From positions 90,001 to 154,000 of the forward strand of contig JASEVX010000320.1 in assembly GCA_031761405.1 (NCBI GenBank): DNA of 64,000 nt, written 5' to 3'. Position numbers and translations under genes: made by a program. How positions within the stretch are numbered: position 1 is the stretch's first letter; the number at the start of each line of letters is the position of its first letter. The DNA comes from Serripes groenlandicus (lineage: Eukaryota > Mollusca > Bivalvia > Cardiida > Cardiidae). The notes under the pieces are model-generated. The model was not told the DNA's origin and ran no database searches. It was given only the letters and a program-made list of their open reading frames with translations. This document shows, piece after piece, positions 11,085 to 22,029 of this stretch.

Positions 11085-11972
11085 CTGATGCGTTTATCTG
11101 CTCACCTGTCACATAGTGACAAGGTGAGATATTGTAATCACACTTTGTCTGTCATACGTCCACAATTTCTTAATAACACGATAAACTCTTATTTTAATCA
11201 GATTTATATCAAACTTATTCAGAGCTCGGTTCCTTTCGTAAACCAGTCAGGTCCATCAATGCACAACTGGATTATGGCCCTTTAAAATTGGCAAGATTGT
11301 TATAATTGACCTTGTGAACGCGATAAAAGCTTCATTCATTATCTTATGTTTATCAAACTTATTCAATAGCTAGATATCTGTGACAGCTCGGCTCCTTTCG
11401 GAGATCAGCCAGATATGTTTATGCATGACACGACTATGGCCCTTTAAAATCAGGAAAATAGTTATAATTGACCTTGTGAGCACAATAAATCATTATTTAT
11501 CACCTGGTGCTTACCAAACTTATTCAGTAGCTAGATATCTGTGAGAGCTTGGTTCCTTTCGAAAACCATTTATGCATGTCAGGATTATGACCCTTTAAAT
11601 TGGCTGAATTGCTATAATTGACCTTGTGAACATGATAGTCATCATTTACGTTCCAATGATTACTAGGAAATTGCTGTGCTCGAGTGGTCAGCGTCGAGGA
11701 TTTCGAAACAGGGTGTCCCTGGTTCGATCCCCAGTTGCGGCAATTCGGTCATAGTGGAGTGCCCTTGGGCAAGGCACATTTTCTAACCTAGTACTGATTT
11801 GTTTATCCAGGGATCATGAATAATAAAATTTAATTGTGCGCTAAATGACCTTAGCTGTCTATGCGCCATAAAACAATATACATTCATTCCAATGATTACC
11901 AAACTTATACAGTATCTATGTATGCATGAGAGCTTGTTTCCTTTTGACCAAAGGCCCTCATGGGCCTCTTGT
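11085..11972 (+). repeat. Tandem repeat of about 165 bp units (Pearl/HINE-like), interrupted by a SINE
   Basis: The text CAAACTTATTCAGTAGCTAG, GAGAGCTTGGTTCCTTTCG, TATGGCCCTTTAAAAT and ATTGACCTTGTGAACA recurs at about 11215, 11355 and 11518, and again after the SINE near 11894. The block ends in a GGCCCTCATGGGCCTCTTG hairpin. Tandem core units with a hairpin end resemble the Pearl/CvA elements of bivalves, thought to be Helitron relatives. Confidence 0.6.
11655..11890 (+). mobile_element. tRNA-derived SINE nested in the tandem repeat
   Basis: The A-box-like GTGCTCGAGTGGTCAGCG and B-box GGTTCGATCCCCAG are followed by a body with GAGTGCCCTTGGGCAAGGCA. Flanks CATTTACGTTCCAATGATTA and CATTCATTCCAATGATTACC share CCAATGATTAC, a plausible target duplication within the interrupted unit. 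Confidence 0.8.
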
Positions 11973-12061
11973 TCTTATATGTAAATTGTAAACTGTTAAA
12001 ATTTGGCACAAATGTTTCTTAAAAAACATGGTTGTTTTAAACACATTAACAATCTAATTAA

Positions 12062-12100
12062 TCAGGTGAGCAATATAGGGCCATCATGAACCTCTTGTTA
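12062..12100 (+). repeat. Helitron-like terminal hairpin
   Basis: CAGGTGAGCAATATAGGGCC followed by ATCATGAACCTCTTG is a mutated copy of the end seen at 12930-12962. Confidence 0.45.
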
Positions 12101-12928
12101 TGAAAAGTAAACACATTTTAATAGCGCATCAAAGAAACAGCCATGCAGCAGTTCTAATTATTCGCATGTGTGAATAACTAGAACTGTTGCATTGCTCTTT
12201 GAAAAGGCAGTCTGGATTTCTGTCCACAGCAGGACATAGTGTACTGCACATTTCTTAGCAATACTAATTTAATTGTAGTATGTATAAGCACAGTTATACT
12301 TAGATATAACCCATATACTGTTGAAATGGCATGAAACCCAATTTATTGTTCAAGGTTGATGCATGCATTTTAAAATGTGTTGACACAAGTAGTATGAACT
12401 GAAATTGGTACAGTATGCATACCCATTTTAGAGGAGTATTGCTTTCTGATCTGGGTCTACTTAATTTGTCAGTGTTTTAGACTGTCACCTTATTATAATG
12501 AGTAATGGTGATACATGTATCCAGCCTGTTTCCCAAAAGTAATATTTAAAAATAATAATAAAAATATAAAAGATTGGTGAATTCATTTTCTGTGTTTATG
12601 TGTTAAGAATTGATCGACTCACTATATGGTTTATTACCACCAATATTAGTCTGAGCATGAGATGTTTTGATTTGAAAAAGATCAGATGCCACATCACAGA
12701 TACTTTCTTATTGTCATCTGCTGAAGTAATCTTGTCTGTTTGATTGACAGTTTATTGGGTAATGTTTTCACTTGACAAAACTGATAGAATCTTAAATATT
12801 ATTTGTATGTAAGAAAGAGGGAAACTAATAGTTTCTTTACTTCATAAAGCACAGCTTTTGCGTGCTGAGCTTACATTCCTTATTATGTAAAGGGTAAAAG
12901 CTCTGAAAACTTGAAGTTCTATTAAACC
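12101..12928. other. AT-rich spacer, probably interior of a Helitron-like repeat
   Basis: No frame or strong motif is seen. It lies between two copies of the same terminal hairpin, so it may be the body of the element ending at 12962. Confidence 0.35.
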
Positions 12929-12965
12929 AGGTGAGCGATATAGGGCCATCATGGCCCTCTTGTTT
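12929..12965 (+). repeat. Helitron-like terminal hairpin, best copy
   Basis: GGTGAGCGATATAGGGCCAT continues to CATGGCCCTCTTG. The stem GGGCCA-TCA-TGGCCC is perfect. Confidence 0.55.
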
Positions 12966-13249
12966 TTATATACATTGATGAATTTGGCATTGGCATGAGT
13001 TTTTACTTAGTGCTGTTTAAACTTCCACCTAATTGTATATGGTTTCCAACCATTTCCATCACAATGCATACATATATGTTAATGTAATATATCATGGAAA
13101 CTCAATAAGTGTACAGGTGTGTACCCAAAGAAATGCAGTGCCTTCAGCGCTTTGATTTTTATTTCACTTGCATTTAAGTTTTTTGTCTTATTTACGAAGA
13201 CAAAAGTGGTCCCTTCAAGACATGAACCAACACCCCCTAATGCAGACTC

Positions 13250-13453
13250 TTATGTGTCATCATTGAGGTCAATTTCGGATTCTCCTTTTAATAGCAATTT
13301 TAACTTACTAAATGTTGTTTTCATGTTCAAAGAGATGTCTTGATTTGTGTAGAATTCATTTAATAATGTTAATCCATGAATATCTAAAGTAGGAACTGTT
13401 TCTAAGCTAAATATAGACCCTATTCTGTTGTGTAGTTTCGTGACCTTTAACAT
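13250..13453 (-). CDS. Short hypothetical frame, 67 codons
   Basis: A minus-strand frame starts with ATG at 13453 and ends with TAA. Its composition is ordinary for a soluble protein (for example TLDIHGLTLLNEFY and KLKLLLKGESEIDL), with no low complexity and no recognised domain. A CGCGCATGCGCA motif (13461-13472), which fits the NRF-1 binding consensus, lies just upstream of the ATG. The adjacent sequence toward 13120 carries a repeat seen elsewhere in the window (ATCAAAGCGCTGAAGGC), so it could also be mobile-element debris. It may be a first exon or a chance frame. Confidence 0.25.
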   Translation of the reverse strand: MLKVTKLHNRIGSIFSLETVPTLDIHGLTLLNEFYTNQDISLNMKTTFSKLKLLLKGESEIDLNDDT

Positions 13454-13460
13454 CGATTTT

Positions 13461-13472
13461 CGCGCATGCGCA
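13461..13472 (-). promoter_or_regulatory. NRF-1-like palindrome
   Basis: CGCGCATGCGCA matches the NRF-1 core (YGCGCAYGCGCR on the minus strand) and stands out in AT-rich surroundings. Function is inferred only from the match and from its place just before a minus-strand ATG. Confidence 0.3.
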
Positions 13473-13904
13473 TTTCGATATGAAAAAGCGAGTGATATTA
13501 TTTTATTTTAGACAAGTACAAGACGAATGTTTGACGCAAAGCGTCAAAGAGAAGCCGCAATATTTCGTTGTACATGTAGAAATAAGAAAAAAAGAACATT
13601 TTTAAATCCACAAACAATAGAACAATTTAAACTGTAGACGGTAATGCTGATATATTTCTCCTTTTGAAGACTTTTGTTTTCTTCAAATTACCTCCCTTTA
13701 AAGCAATACCAGGATATTTACCTTGTGATTCGAATAAGATTGACAAACATTGAAATTATATGAATGAATACTATTATTTAAATAAGTAAAAACAGCAAAA
13801 TTAAATTTAAGCCAAGATAAATGTGTACACATTTCGTTAATGTATAGGTATGAATATAAAATTTATAAGCAAATGTTTTCATTTCAACGTCCCTAATGTT
13901 TACG

Positions 13905-14280
13905 ATATTTGTATTACTAAACGGGTTGAGTCCCGAAAAGTGGTATTACAAAACGGGTTCTTGATATTCATGTATGTGTTTCGCACTCGATTTCATCAAC
14001 ACCCTACTGAAATAAGTAACATTTAACATGTGTGTATTGATTTCTGGTAAATTATAGCTGAAATACACATATTTTTACTTTTCCGATATTTTTTATTACA
14101 AAACGGGTTGAGTCCCAAAATCTGGTATTACTACTAAACGGGTTCTTGATATTGATGTATAGATTATGTAATTATTCCTTACTAACGTTCTAAAAAAAAT
14201 TGTACATAGGCTTCTTGTAATTTAAGTTGAAAATTACAGTTTAATTGACATTTGAATTTTTTATTACAAAAAAAAGTCTT
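13905..14280 (-). repeat. 178-bp satellite, inverted block
   Basis: This is the reverse complement of the 835-1929 satellite: AAACGGGTTGAGTCCC appears twice, with ATAGCTGAAATACACAT and CATAGGCTTCTTGTAATTT. About two units (A then B) are present. Confidence 0.8.
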
Positions 14281-14514
14281 AAAAAGTGGTTTACTCATTT
14301 GTTATAGTTTCTCTATTACTTCTTAAGTATGGTTGGGGTTACTCATTTTGTTAATTGGGGGTTACTCATTTTGTTTTATTTGAGTAGGGTTGGGGATTAC
14401 TCATTGTGTTTAGTTATTATAAAGTATTTCTAACACTGACAAACCTCATTAAAACCAGACTTAAACCTCGCTCGCTCGTAAATAAATCAGACTACTGCCT
14501 CATACAGGTCGTCT

Positions 14515-14865
14515 CAGATTAGTGTATGTGCAGTTCTTAATCACTGAGCAGTGTATGTGCAGTACTTAACACTGAGTATTATATGTGCAGTACTTAACCA
14601 CTGAGTACTGTATGTGCAGTACTAAATCACAGAGTATTGTATGTGCAGTACAAAACCACTGAGTGTTTGTATGTGCAGTACTAAATGACTGAGTATTGCA
14701 TGTGCAGTACTAGATCACTGAGTATTGTATGTGCAGTACTTAATCTACTGAGTATTGTATGTGCAGTACTAAATCACTTATTATTGTATGTACTGTACTT
14801 AATCACTGAGTATTATATGTGCAGTACTAAACGACTGATTATTGTATGTGCAGTACTAAACTTTA
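14515..14865 (+). repeat. Minisatellite, about 30-bp unit
   Basis: About eleven copies of a unit resembling GTATGTGCAGTACTAAATCA followed by CTGAGTATT. The frame at 14685-14894 is the repeat read through and is not a gene. Confidence 0.9.
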
Positions 14866-14964
14866 ATAATTACAATGACAAATCACTGTTTTGAATTACT
14901 ACAATGACATTTACACATCATTGAACGCACCACAAAAAGAGGTAAAATTACATCACGGAATCAT

Positions 14965-15110
14965 GGTTAAATCAAAGCACTGAAAGTGTTGACGGCCTGG
15001 GAGAAGGTTGGAGAAGTAGGGACAATTTGAAAGGAAATAACAATTGCAGCTTATGATCATGTATTAATTATTAAGAAGTTGAAAGATCATATCAAAAAAC
15101 GTAAATATTA
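14965..15110 (+). repeat. Dispersed repeat, copy 1 of 3
   Basis: ATCAAAGCACTGAAAGTG, GGTTGGAGAAGTAGGGA and GTGAAAGGAAATAACA-like text occurs here, at 39846-40000 and at 58295-58420. The element class is unknown. Confidence 0.6.
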
Positions 15111-15539
15111 TGAAATATTATGAAAGTGTTTGATCAATGCAAAACTCATCAAGACAATTATTCTGACAAAAAAATCAAAATGCATCCTCCAGGGTGTAAC
15201 ACTACAGTTTACGTATGGTTTACAGGACCTGTGCCTATATATTGATTTCTTTGATTGAATTGTTGAACCGATTAAGGCTTGATAAAGCGATATATAGTTA
15301 AAGCACATTACGTTTTCATGTAACTGGCTTTCATCACTGGAAATGTTTGAATCGTTAAGTACTCGAGCCGAGTTTTGCGATATGGAGTCTTGGTACACAC
15401 AGCCTCATCAGAGGCTTCAATATGTATAGTTCCGCCAAAATTCAATGAGTGTAGCCAAACAGGTTTTCTCTTCCTCATCCGTTCTTGTGACTATAGACAT
15501 TGCCTCCCTGTGTCATACAAGTAACACAAAGGATCACAA

Positions 15540-16425
15540 TGGTAATAGGAATTCTCTCTTGGTTTGTGTTTTTCTTGTTACTGATGTGTATGTCTTGCAT
15601 TTGGTAATAGAATTTCACTCTTGTCTTGTGTTTTTCTTGGTACTGGTGTGTATATCGTGCATATGGTAATATGAATTTACTCTTGTTTTGTGCTTTTCTT
15701 GGTACTGGTGTGTATATCGTGCATATGGTAATATGAATTCACTCTTGTTTTGTGCTTTACTTGGGACTGGTGTGTATATCGTACATATGGTATTATGAAT
15801 TTACTCTTGTTTTGTGCTTTTCTTGGTACTGGTGTGTATATCGTGCATATGGTAATATGAATTCACTCTTGTTTTGTGCTTTTCTTGGGACTGGTGTGTA
15901 TGTCGTACATATTTTAATAGGAATTAACCCTTGTTTTGTGCGCTTTTCTTGGTACTGGTGTGTATATTGTGCATATGGTAATATGAATTCACTCTTGTTT
16001 TGTGCTTTTCTTGGGGCTGGTGTGTATATCGTGCATATGGTAATATGAATTCACTCTTGTTTTGTGCTTTTCTTGGGACTGGTGTGTATATCGTGCATAT
16101 GGTATTATGAATTTACTCTTGATTTATGCTTTTCTTGGTACTGGTGTGTATGTCGTGCATATGGTAATAGGAGTTCACTCTTGTTTTGTGTTTTTCTTAA
16201 TACTGGTGTGTGTATATCGTGTATATGGTAAAAGGAATTCAATCTTGTTTTGTACTGTTCTTGGTACTGGTGTGTATATCGTGCATATGTTAATATGAGT
16301 TCACTCTTGTTTTGTGCTTTTCTTGGTACTGGTGTGTATATATCTTGTATATGGTAATAGGAAATCAATCTTGTTTTGTTCTTTTCTTGGTACTGATGTG
16401 TATATCGTGCATACGGTAATATTTC
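15540..16425 (+). repeat. Minisatellite, 62-bp unit
   Basis: About fourteen copies of a 62-bp unit carrying ATGAATTCACTCTTG, TTTTGTGCTTTTCTTGG and TACTGGTGTGTATATCG. Unit starts at 15665, 15727, 15789, 15851 and 15913 show an exact 62-bp period. Because 62 is not a multiple of three, each unit is read in a new frame, and several long but meaningless frames result on both strands. Confidence 0.92.
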
Positions 16426-16857
16426 TTTGATAATTATACATGTTGTCGAATACATGACTCTGTACGATTATGTATTAAGCTATTAAGATAAGGTATTGAA
16501 TTAAAAGAGAAAAGGTGAAGTTTTATATTTGCTTTATGTTTTATAACTACATGTACTCGAACTATTTGAGTGAATATTTACAGTTCAAGTACAAGCACAA
16601 GTAAATAGTGCAAGTATTTGTCTTTCGTCGAATATGTGCCCTCGAAACTGACAGAACAACTTTGTGCACGTGTAATTCGAGCTGACCACTGATCGATATT
16701 TCTGAACCATTATGCTATCAAATCAAAAACCAAATTTGTCATCGAATTTAATTGATCCCGCGGCTTCTCAAAAACGCCAGAGTCCAAGCTCGAGTGCCCA
16801 TTTTTTTAAAAGATTAACTGCTAGCGCAACACAATTGTCAATCAGCGACAGCATTTT

Positions 16858-16890
16858 CGCCAATCATAAAGCGACAGAGATGACGTTTAC
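16858..16890 (+). promoter_or_regulatory. Possible upstream promoter motifs of the glycosyltransferase gene
   Basis: A CCAAT box (16860-16864) and a CRE-like TGACGTTT (16881-16888) lie about 570 bases before the start codon. A possible non-coding first exon could follow (donor-like CAAAGGTGCG near 16978). This is weak, position-based inference. Confidence 0.2.
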
Positions 16891-17437
16891 GCATCTACTT
16901 AACATGTCATTATAATAAAGACCTGTCTCTCTAAACCGTTGGTGGCTGTTTGTTCAACATTAGTTACGTTGTAGGCAAAGGTGCGACTAGTCCCGTTTAA
17001 GTCTTATTATTGCTGATGATAAATTAACATTATTCTTGACATTACAGTAGCTCATGTTCAAGAATGAAATACCTTTCCAAATTACTCCATTCGACGTTAC
17101 GTCGATATGTTCGAGAATCGTTGCTTCGTTTCATGAAAGGAGAGAGGTGGACATAATCGGTTTTGAACAAATTCGTATACATTTACAGCAAACAAACAAA
17201 AATGCAAATTCCAAAATTGCGAATTTCAGTTTTGACCCCTTTTAAAGTCACTTGGTGTAGAATACACCAACGTCTTTAATCTTCGATTATGACAAAACTC
17301 ACTACATCGTGTAAGCAAGATACATATAAGCAATTGAGTTATCAAAATTATCTTTTTACAAAAGTTGCTTAAATAAAACATAAGTGCACAGTTTCTTTTT
17401 TCCATCAGTATACATTAAAGTGACTTCTGTATTTCAG

Positions 17438-17458
17438 ATAATCAAATACTGATCCAAG
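17438..17458 (+). other. 5' UTR end after a probable splice acceptor
   Basis: ACTTCTGTATTTCAG ends at 17437 and looks like a pyrimidine tract with an AG acceptor. The 21 bases after it lead into AAGATGGCGG. The gene therefore probably has a 5' UTR intron. Confidence 0.45.
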
Positions 17459-18300
17459 ATGGCGGCCAGGAAGAAGTGGATGATTGTGTCATCTGTTGCC
17501 ATACTAACTTTAATATATTTCTTTATAAATAAGGATAACATATATAAATCAAAAGCCATGGAGCAACCGGTGCGACACGAAGTCATGCTTAACATCGTGC
17601 AACCAACCAGAAAACCATCAAAAACAACTTTGTTATATTTCTCTACAATTAAGAATAACATACATCAAGCAAATGACATGGAGCAACCGGTGCGACACGA
17701 AGTCATGCTTAACACTGTGCAAAAAATCAGACAACAATCAAAAACAATCATGGTTGCGGTTATAAATGACGCATATCTCCCCTTTGCGTACAGTTGGCTT
17801 TGTAACACTAAAGAAATGAAAGTACATAAAAACACACTATTCATTACAACTGATGAACAAACCAGCGATAAACTGAAACGAGACTGGCCCGAAATAAGCG
17901 TGGCGAGCATGAACATTAGCAATCTCAGCGGGGACAGGAAGTATGGGCAGGCTGGATACCTTAGGGTTAATGTCAAACGTCACCAGTACATTTATCAGCT
18001 ATTACAAGAAGGGTTCGAACTTCTTCATTTTGAAGTAGATTGTGTATGGCTGAAGAATCCACTTCCGGTTTTGCAAGGTCACGTGGGATATGACCTAGTA
18101 GTGAATCCCGTTTCCGATAGAAAGGTCTACGCTAGTGGATTTATATACATTTATAACACTGGAAAATCTGTTCGAGTATGGGAACTGTTAGCGCAAAGCA
18201 TGACGGATTTAGCAAAAAGAATAGCAATGTTAAAAGATGATAAAGAAGTGGATGAGCAAACTAACGACCAGCCTTTTTTTTCGGATATCATAGTTAACAG
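17459..18300 (+). CDS. Nucleotid_trans-type glycosyltransferase, coding exon 1
   Basis: This exon encodes residues 1-280 of a type II Golgi-type membrane protein. The start AAGATGGCGG has a strong initiation context. Residues 8-24 (IVSSVAILTLIYFF) form a signal anchor. A stem follows in which 40 residues are duplicated in tandem (about 20-59 and 60-99, both with MEQPVRHEVMLN). From about residue 97 the catalytic fold begins (TIMVAVINDAYLPFAYSWLC), with GQAGYLRVNVKRH and the metal-binding region FEVDCVWLKNPLP (192-194 ExD, where the family usually has DxD). DQPFFSDIIVNR ends the exon at donor AACAG|GTATGT, leaving two bases of a codon. The family (PF03407-like) transfers sugars from nucleotide donors. 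The acceptor is unknown. Confidence 0.85.
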
Positions 18301-18890
18301 GTATGTGGACATTTACAAGGTTTGATATCATACAGGTACGTGAATATTTACATTGGTTGGATATTATAATAATATAATATGGATAATTATAGACATCCGA
18401 TCACTTATGCTGGTCTCCCTGACCGATAACACCGTTAACATGTATGTGGACATTGCTATTGGTCGGATATCACAGTAAACAGGTATACGGACATTGCTAT
18501 TGGTCGGATATCACACTTAACTGGTATGTGGACATTGCAATTGGTCGGATTTCATAGTTTATGTATGTGGACATTGCTTTTGGTTGGATATCACAGTTAA
18601 CAGGTATATTGACATTGCTAATGGTCGGATATCACAGTAAACAGGTATGTGGACATTGCTATTGGTCGGATATCACAGTTAACAGGTATTTGGACATTGC
18701 TATTGGTCAGATACCACAGTTAGACATTGTTATTGGTCGGATATCACAGTTAACAGGTATGTCGACATTGCTATTGGTCGAATATCACAGTTTACAGTAA
18801 ACGGGTATGTGGACATTGCTATTGGTCGGATATCACAGTTAACAGGTATGAGGACATTGCTATTGGTCAGATATCATATATAACATGCGT
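18274..18890 (+). repeat. 41-bp minisatellite built from the exon-1/intron-1 junction
   Basis: The unit is TCGGATATCACAGTTAACAG (matching the last 20 bases of exon 1) joined to GTATGTGGACATTGCTATTGG-like text (the start of intron 1). About twelve copies follow the real junction, most of them still carrying CAG|GTATGT or a near variant. Copies drift more toward the 3' end. Confidence 0.9.
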
Positions 18891-19048
18891 TTAGACAGTT
18901 CTTCTGATGTGGTTGTAAATATAGTTGAGCCGTGACGGTCAAATCCGAACTAGAAGTATCTTCGTTTGTCAAATTCGGTCTAATTTCATTCAAACTAGAA
19001 AAGATTCGCAGTTTTACTTTTTTTGGAAACGATGAGACCACATAAAAG

Positions 19049-19213
19049 GTCGTCTCGTATTGACCCTAAGCATTTAAATATTCATTCATCGGTAAACTAA
19101 ATAAGCAGCGCTTTTCTATTTGTTCCTTTTTTTTTATATCTCCCATGTTGATGCATAACGATTTTGAAGGCGATAATATGATTGGCTGACGCAAAGGTCA
19201 ATCTGAGACGAAC
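19049..19213. mobile_element. Possible small inverted-repeat element
   Basis: CGTCTCGTATTGACC (19051-19065) and GGTCAATCTGAGACG (19197-19211) are inverted with two mismatches. No target duplication was resolved. Confidence 0.35.
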
Positions 19214-19225
19214 TGTAATAGGCAG

Positions 19226-21975
19226 ACACACTATCTATTCGTGAATGAGATTGAATCCAGTCGTACAGTCATCAGATATATACGTTAATGAGATTGAATC
19301 CAGTCGCACAGTCATCAGGTATATATGTGAATGAGATTAAATCCATTCATGCATTCATTAGGTATAAACGTTAATAAGATTGAATCTAGTCGTACAGTCA
19401 TCAGGTATATACGTCAATGAGATTGAATCCAGTCGTACAGTCATCAGGTATATACGTTAATGAGATTGAATCTTGTCGTACTATCATCAGGTATATACGT
19501 TAATGAGATTGAATTGCGTCAAGCAGTCATCAGGTATATATGTTAATGAAATTGAATCTAGTCATGCAGTCATCAGGTATATACGTTAATGAGATTGAAT
19601 TCAGTCGTACAGTCATCAGGTATGTTTACGTTAATGAGATCGAAACCAGTCGTACAGTCATCAGGTATATAAGTTAATGAGATTGAATTCAGTCGTACAG
19701 TCATCAGGTATATTTACGTTAATGCGATTAAATCCAGTCATGCAGTCATCAGATATATATACGTTAATGAGATTGAATTCAGTCGTACAGTCATCAGGTA
19801 TATTTACGTTAATGAGATTGAATCCAGTCGTGCAGTCATCAGGTATATATACGTTAACCGGTTAATGAGATTGAATTCAGTCATGCAGTCATCAGGTTTA
19901 TACGTTAACGAGATTGAATCCAGTCGTACAGTCAGCAGGTATATATACGTTAATGAGATTGAATCCAGTCGTACAGTCATCAGGTTTATACGTTAACGAT
20001 ATTGAATCCAGTCGTGCAGTCATCAGGTATATATACGTTAATGAGATCGAAACCAGTCGTACAGTCATCAGGTATATAAGTTAATGAGATTGAATTCAGT
20101 CGTGCAGTCATTATATATATACGTTAATGAGATTGAATCCAGTCGTACTGTCATCAGGTATATACGTTAATGAGATTGAATCCAGTCGTACAGTCATCAG
20201 GTATATTTACGTTAATGCGATTGAATCCAGTCATGCAGTCATTAGGTATATATACGTTAATGAGATTGAATTCAGTCGTACAGTCATCAGGTATGTTTAC
20301 GTTAATGATATTGAATTCAGTCAAGCAGTCATCAGGTATATATGTTAATGAAATTGAAATCAGTCGTACAGTCATCACGTATATACGTTAATGAGATTGA
20401 ATCAAGTCGTAGAGTCATCAGATATATACGTTAATGAGATCGAAACCAGTCGTACAGTCATCAGGTATATAAGTTAATGAGATTGAATTCAGTCGTACAG
20501 TCATCAGGTATATTTACGTTAATGCGATTGAATCCAGTCATGCAGTCATCAGATATATATACGTTAATGAGATTGAATTCAGTCGTACAGTCATCAGGTA
20601 TATTTACGTTAATGAGATTGAATCCAGTCGTGCAGTCATCAGGTATATAAGTTAATGAGATTGAATTCAGTCGTACAGTCATCAGGTATATTGACGTTAA
20701 TGCGATTAAATCCAGTCATGCAGTCATCAGATATATATACGTTAATGAGATTGAATTCAGTCGTACAGTCATCAGGTATATTTACGTTAATGAGATTGAA
20801 TCCAGTCGTGCAGTCATCAGGTATATATACGTTAACCGGTTAATGAGATTGAATTCAGTCATGCAGTCATCAGGTTTATACGTTAACGAGATTGAATCCA
20901 GTCGTACAGTCAGCAGGTATATATACGTTAATGAGATTGAATCCAGTCGTACAGTCATCAGGTTTATACGTTAACGATATTGAATCCAGTCGTGCAGTCA
21001 TCAGGTATATATACGTTAATGAGATCGAAACCAGTCGTACAGTCATCAGGTATATAAGTTAATGAGATTGAATTCAGTCGTGCAGTCATTATATATATAC
21101 GTTAATGAGATTGAATTCAGTCATACAGTCATCAGGTATATATACGCTAATGAGATTGAATCCAGTCATGCAGTCATCAGGTATATATACGTTAATGAGA
21201 TTGAATTCAGTCATCAGACATCAGGTATATACGTTAATGAGATTGAATTCAGTCATGCAGTCATCAGGTATATACGTTAACGAGATTAAATCCAGTCTTA
21301 CAGTCATCAGGTTTATATACGTTAATGAGATTGAATTCAGTCATGCAGTCATCAGGTATATACGTTATTGAGATTAAATCCAGTCGTACAGTAAAAAGGT
21401 ATATATACGTTAATGAGATTGAATCCAGTCGTACTGTCATCAGGTATATACGCTAATGAGATTGAATTCAGTCGTACAGTCATCAAGTATATAAGTTAAT
21501 GATACTAAATTCAATCAAGCAGTCATCAGGTGTATATATACGTTAATGAGATTGAATTCAGTCGTACAGTCATCAAGTATATACGTTAATGAGATTGAAT
21601 TCAGTCGTACAGTCATCAAGTATATAAGTTAATGAGACTATATCCAGTCATATTGTCATCAGGTATATACGTTAATAAGAATGAATTCAGTCATGCAGTC
21701 ATCAGGTTTGTACGTTAATGAGATTGAATATTGTCGTACTGTCATCAGGTATATACGTTAATGAGATTGAATTCAGTCCTGCAGTCATCAGGTATGTACG
21801 TTAATGAGATTGAATCTTGTCGTACAGTCATCAGGTATATACGTTAATGAGATTGAATTCAGTCATGCAGTCATCAGGTATATACGTTAATGAGATTGAA
21901 TCTTGTCGAATCTTGTCGTACAGTCATCAGGTATTTACGTTAATGAGATTGAATCCAGTCGTACAGTCATCAACG
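19226..21975 (+). repeat. 43-bp minisatellite, about 63 copies, with higher-order duplication
   Basis: The unit reads GTTAATGAGATTGAATCCAG, TCGTACAGTCATCAG, GTATATAC, with lengths of 42-46. A block of about 467 bp (19671-20137) recurs nearly unchanged at 20649-21115, including the odd TTAACCGGTTAATG unit, and a shorter third version starts near 20437. All frames read here are repeat artefacts. Each unit carries CAG|GTATAT, a donor-like word. The array fills over half of intron 1. Confidence 0.93.
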
Positions 21976-22029
21976 AAAAAACTCAGTGCCATCTCCGTAG
22001 TAAATGGGAGCGAGTCATAACAAATATTT

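Noticed and set aside
11690..11735. tRNA gene
   Set aside because: A and B boxes are present, but no cloverleaf can be closed, and the sequence continues into a SINE body.
15752..16455. Open frames of 78-116 codons on both strands
   Set aside because: They are the 62-bp minisatellite translated. The period is not a multiple of three and no domain is present.
16712..17245. Small frames upstream of the glycosyltransferase as separate genes
   Set aside because: They have no domain or splice support. The region fits a promoter and 5' UTR better.
19226..21975. CRISPR-like regular direct repeats
   Set aside because: Units are contiguous and diverged with no unique spacers, lie in an intron of a eukaryotic gene, and no cas genes exist. 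It is a minisatellite.
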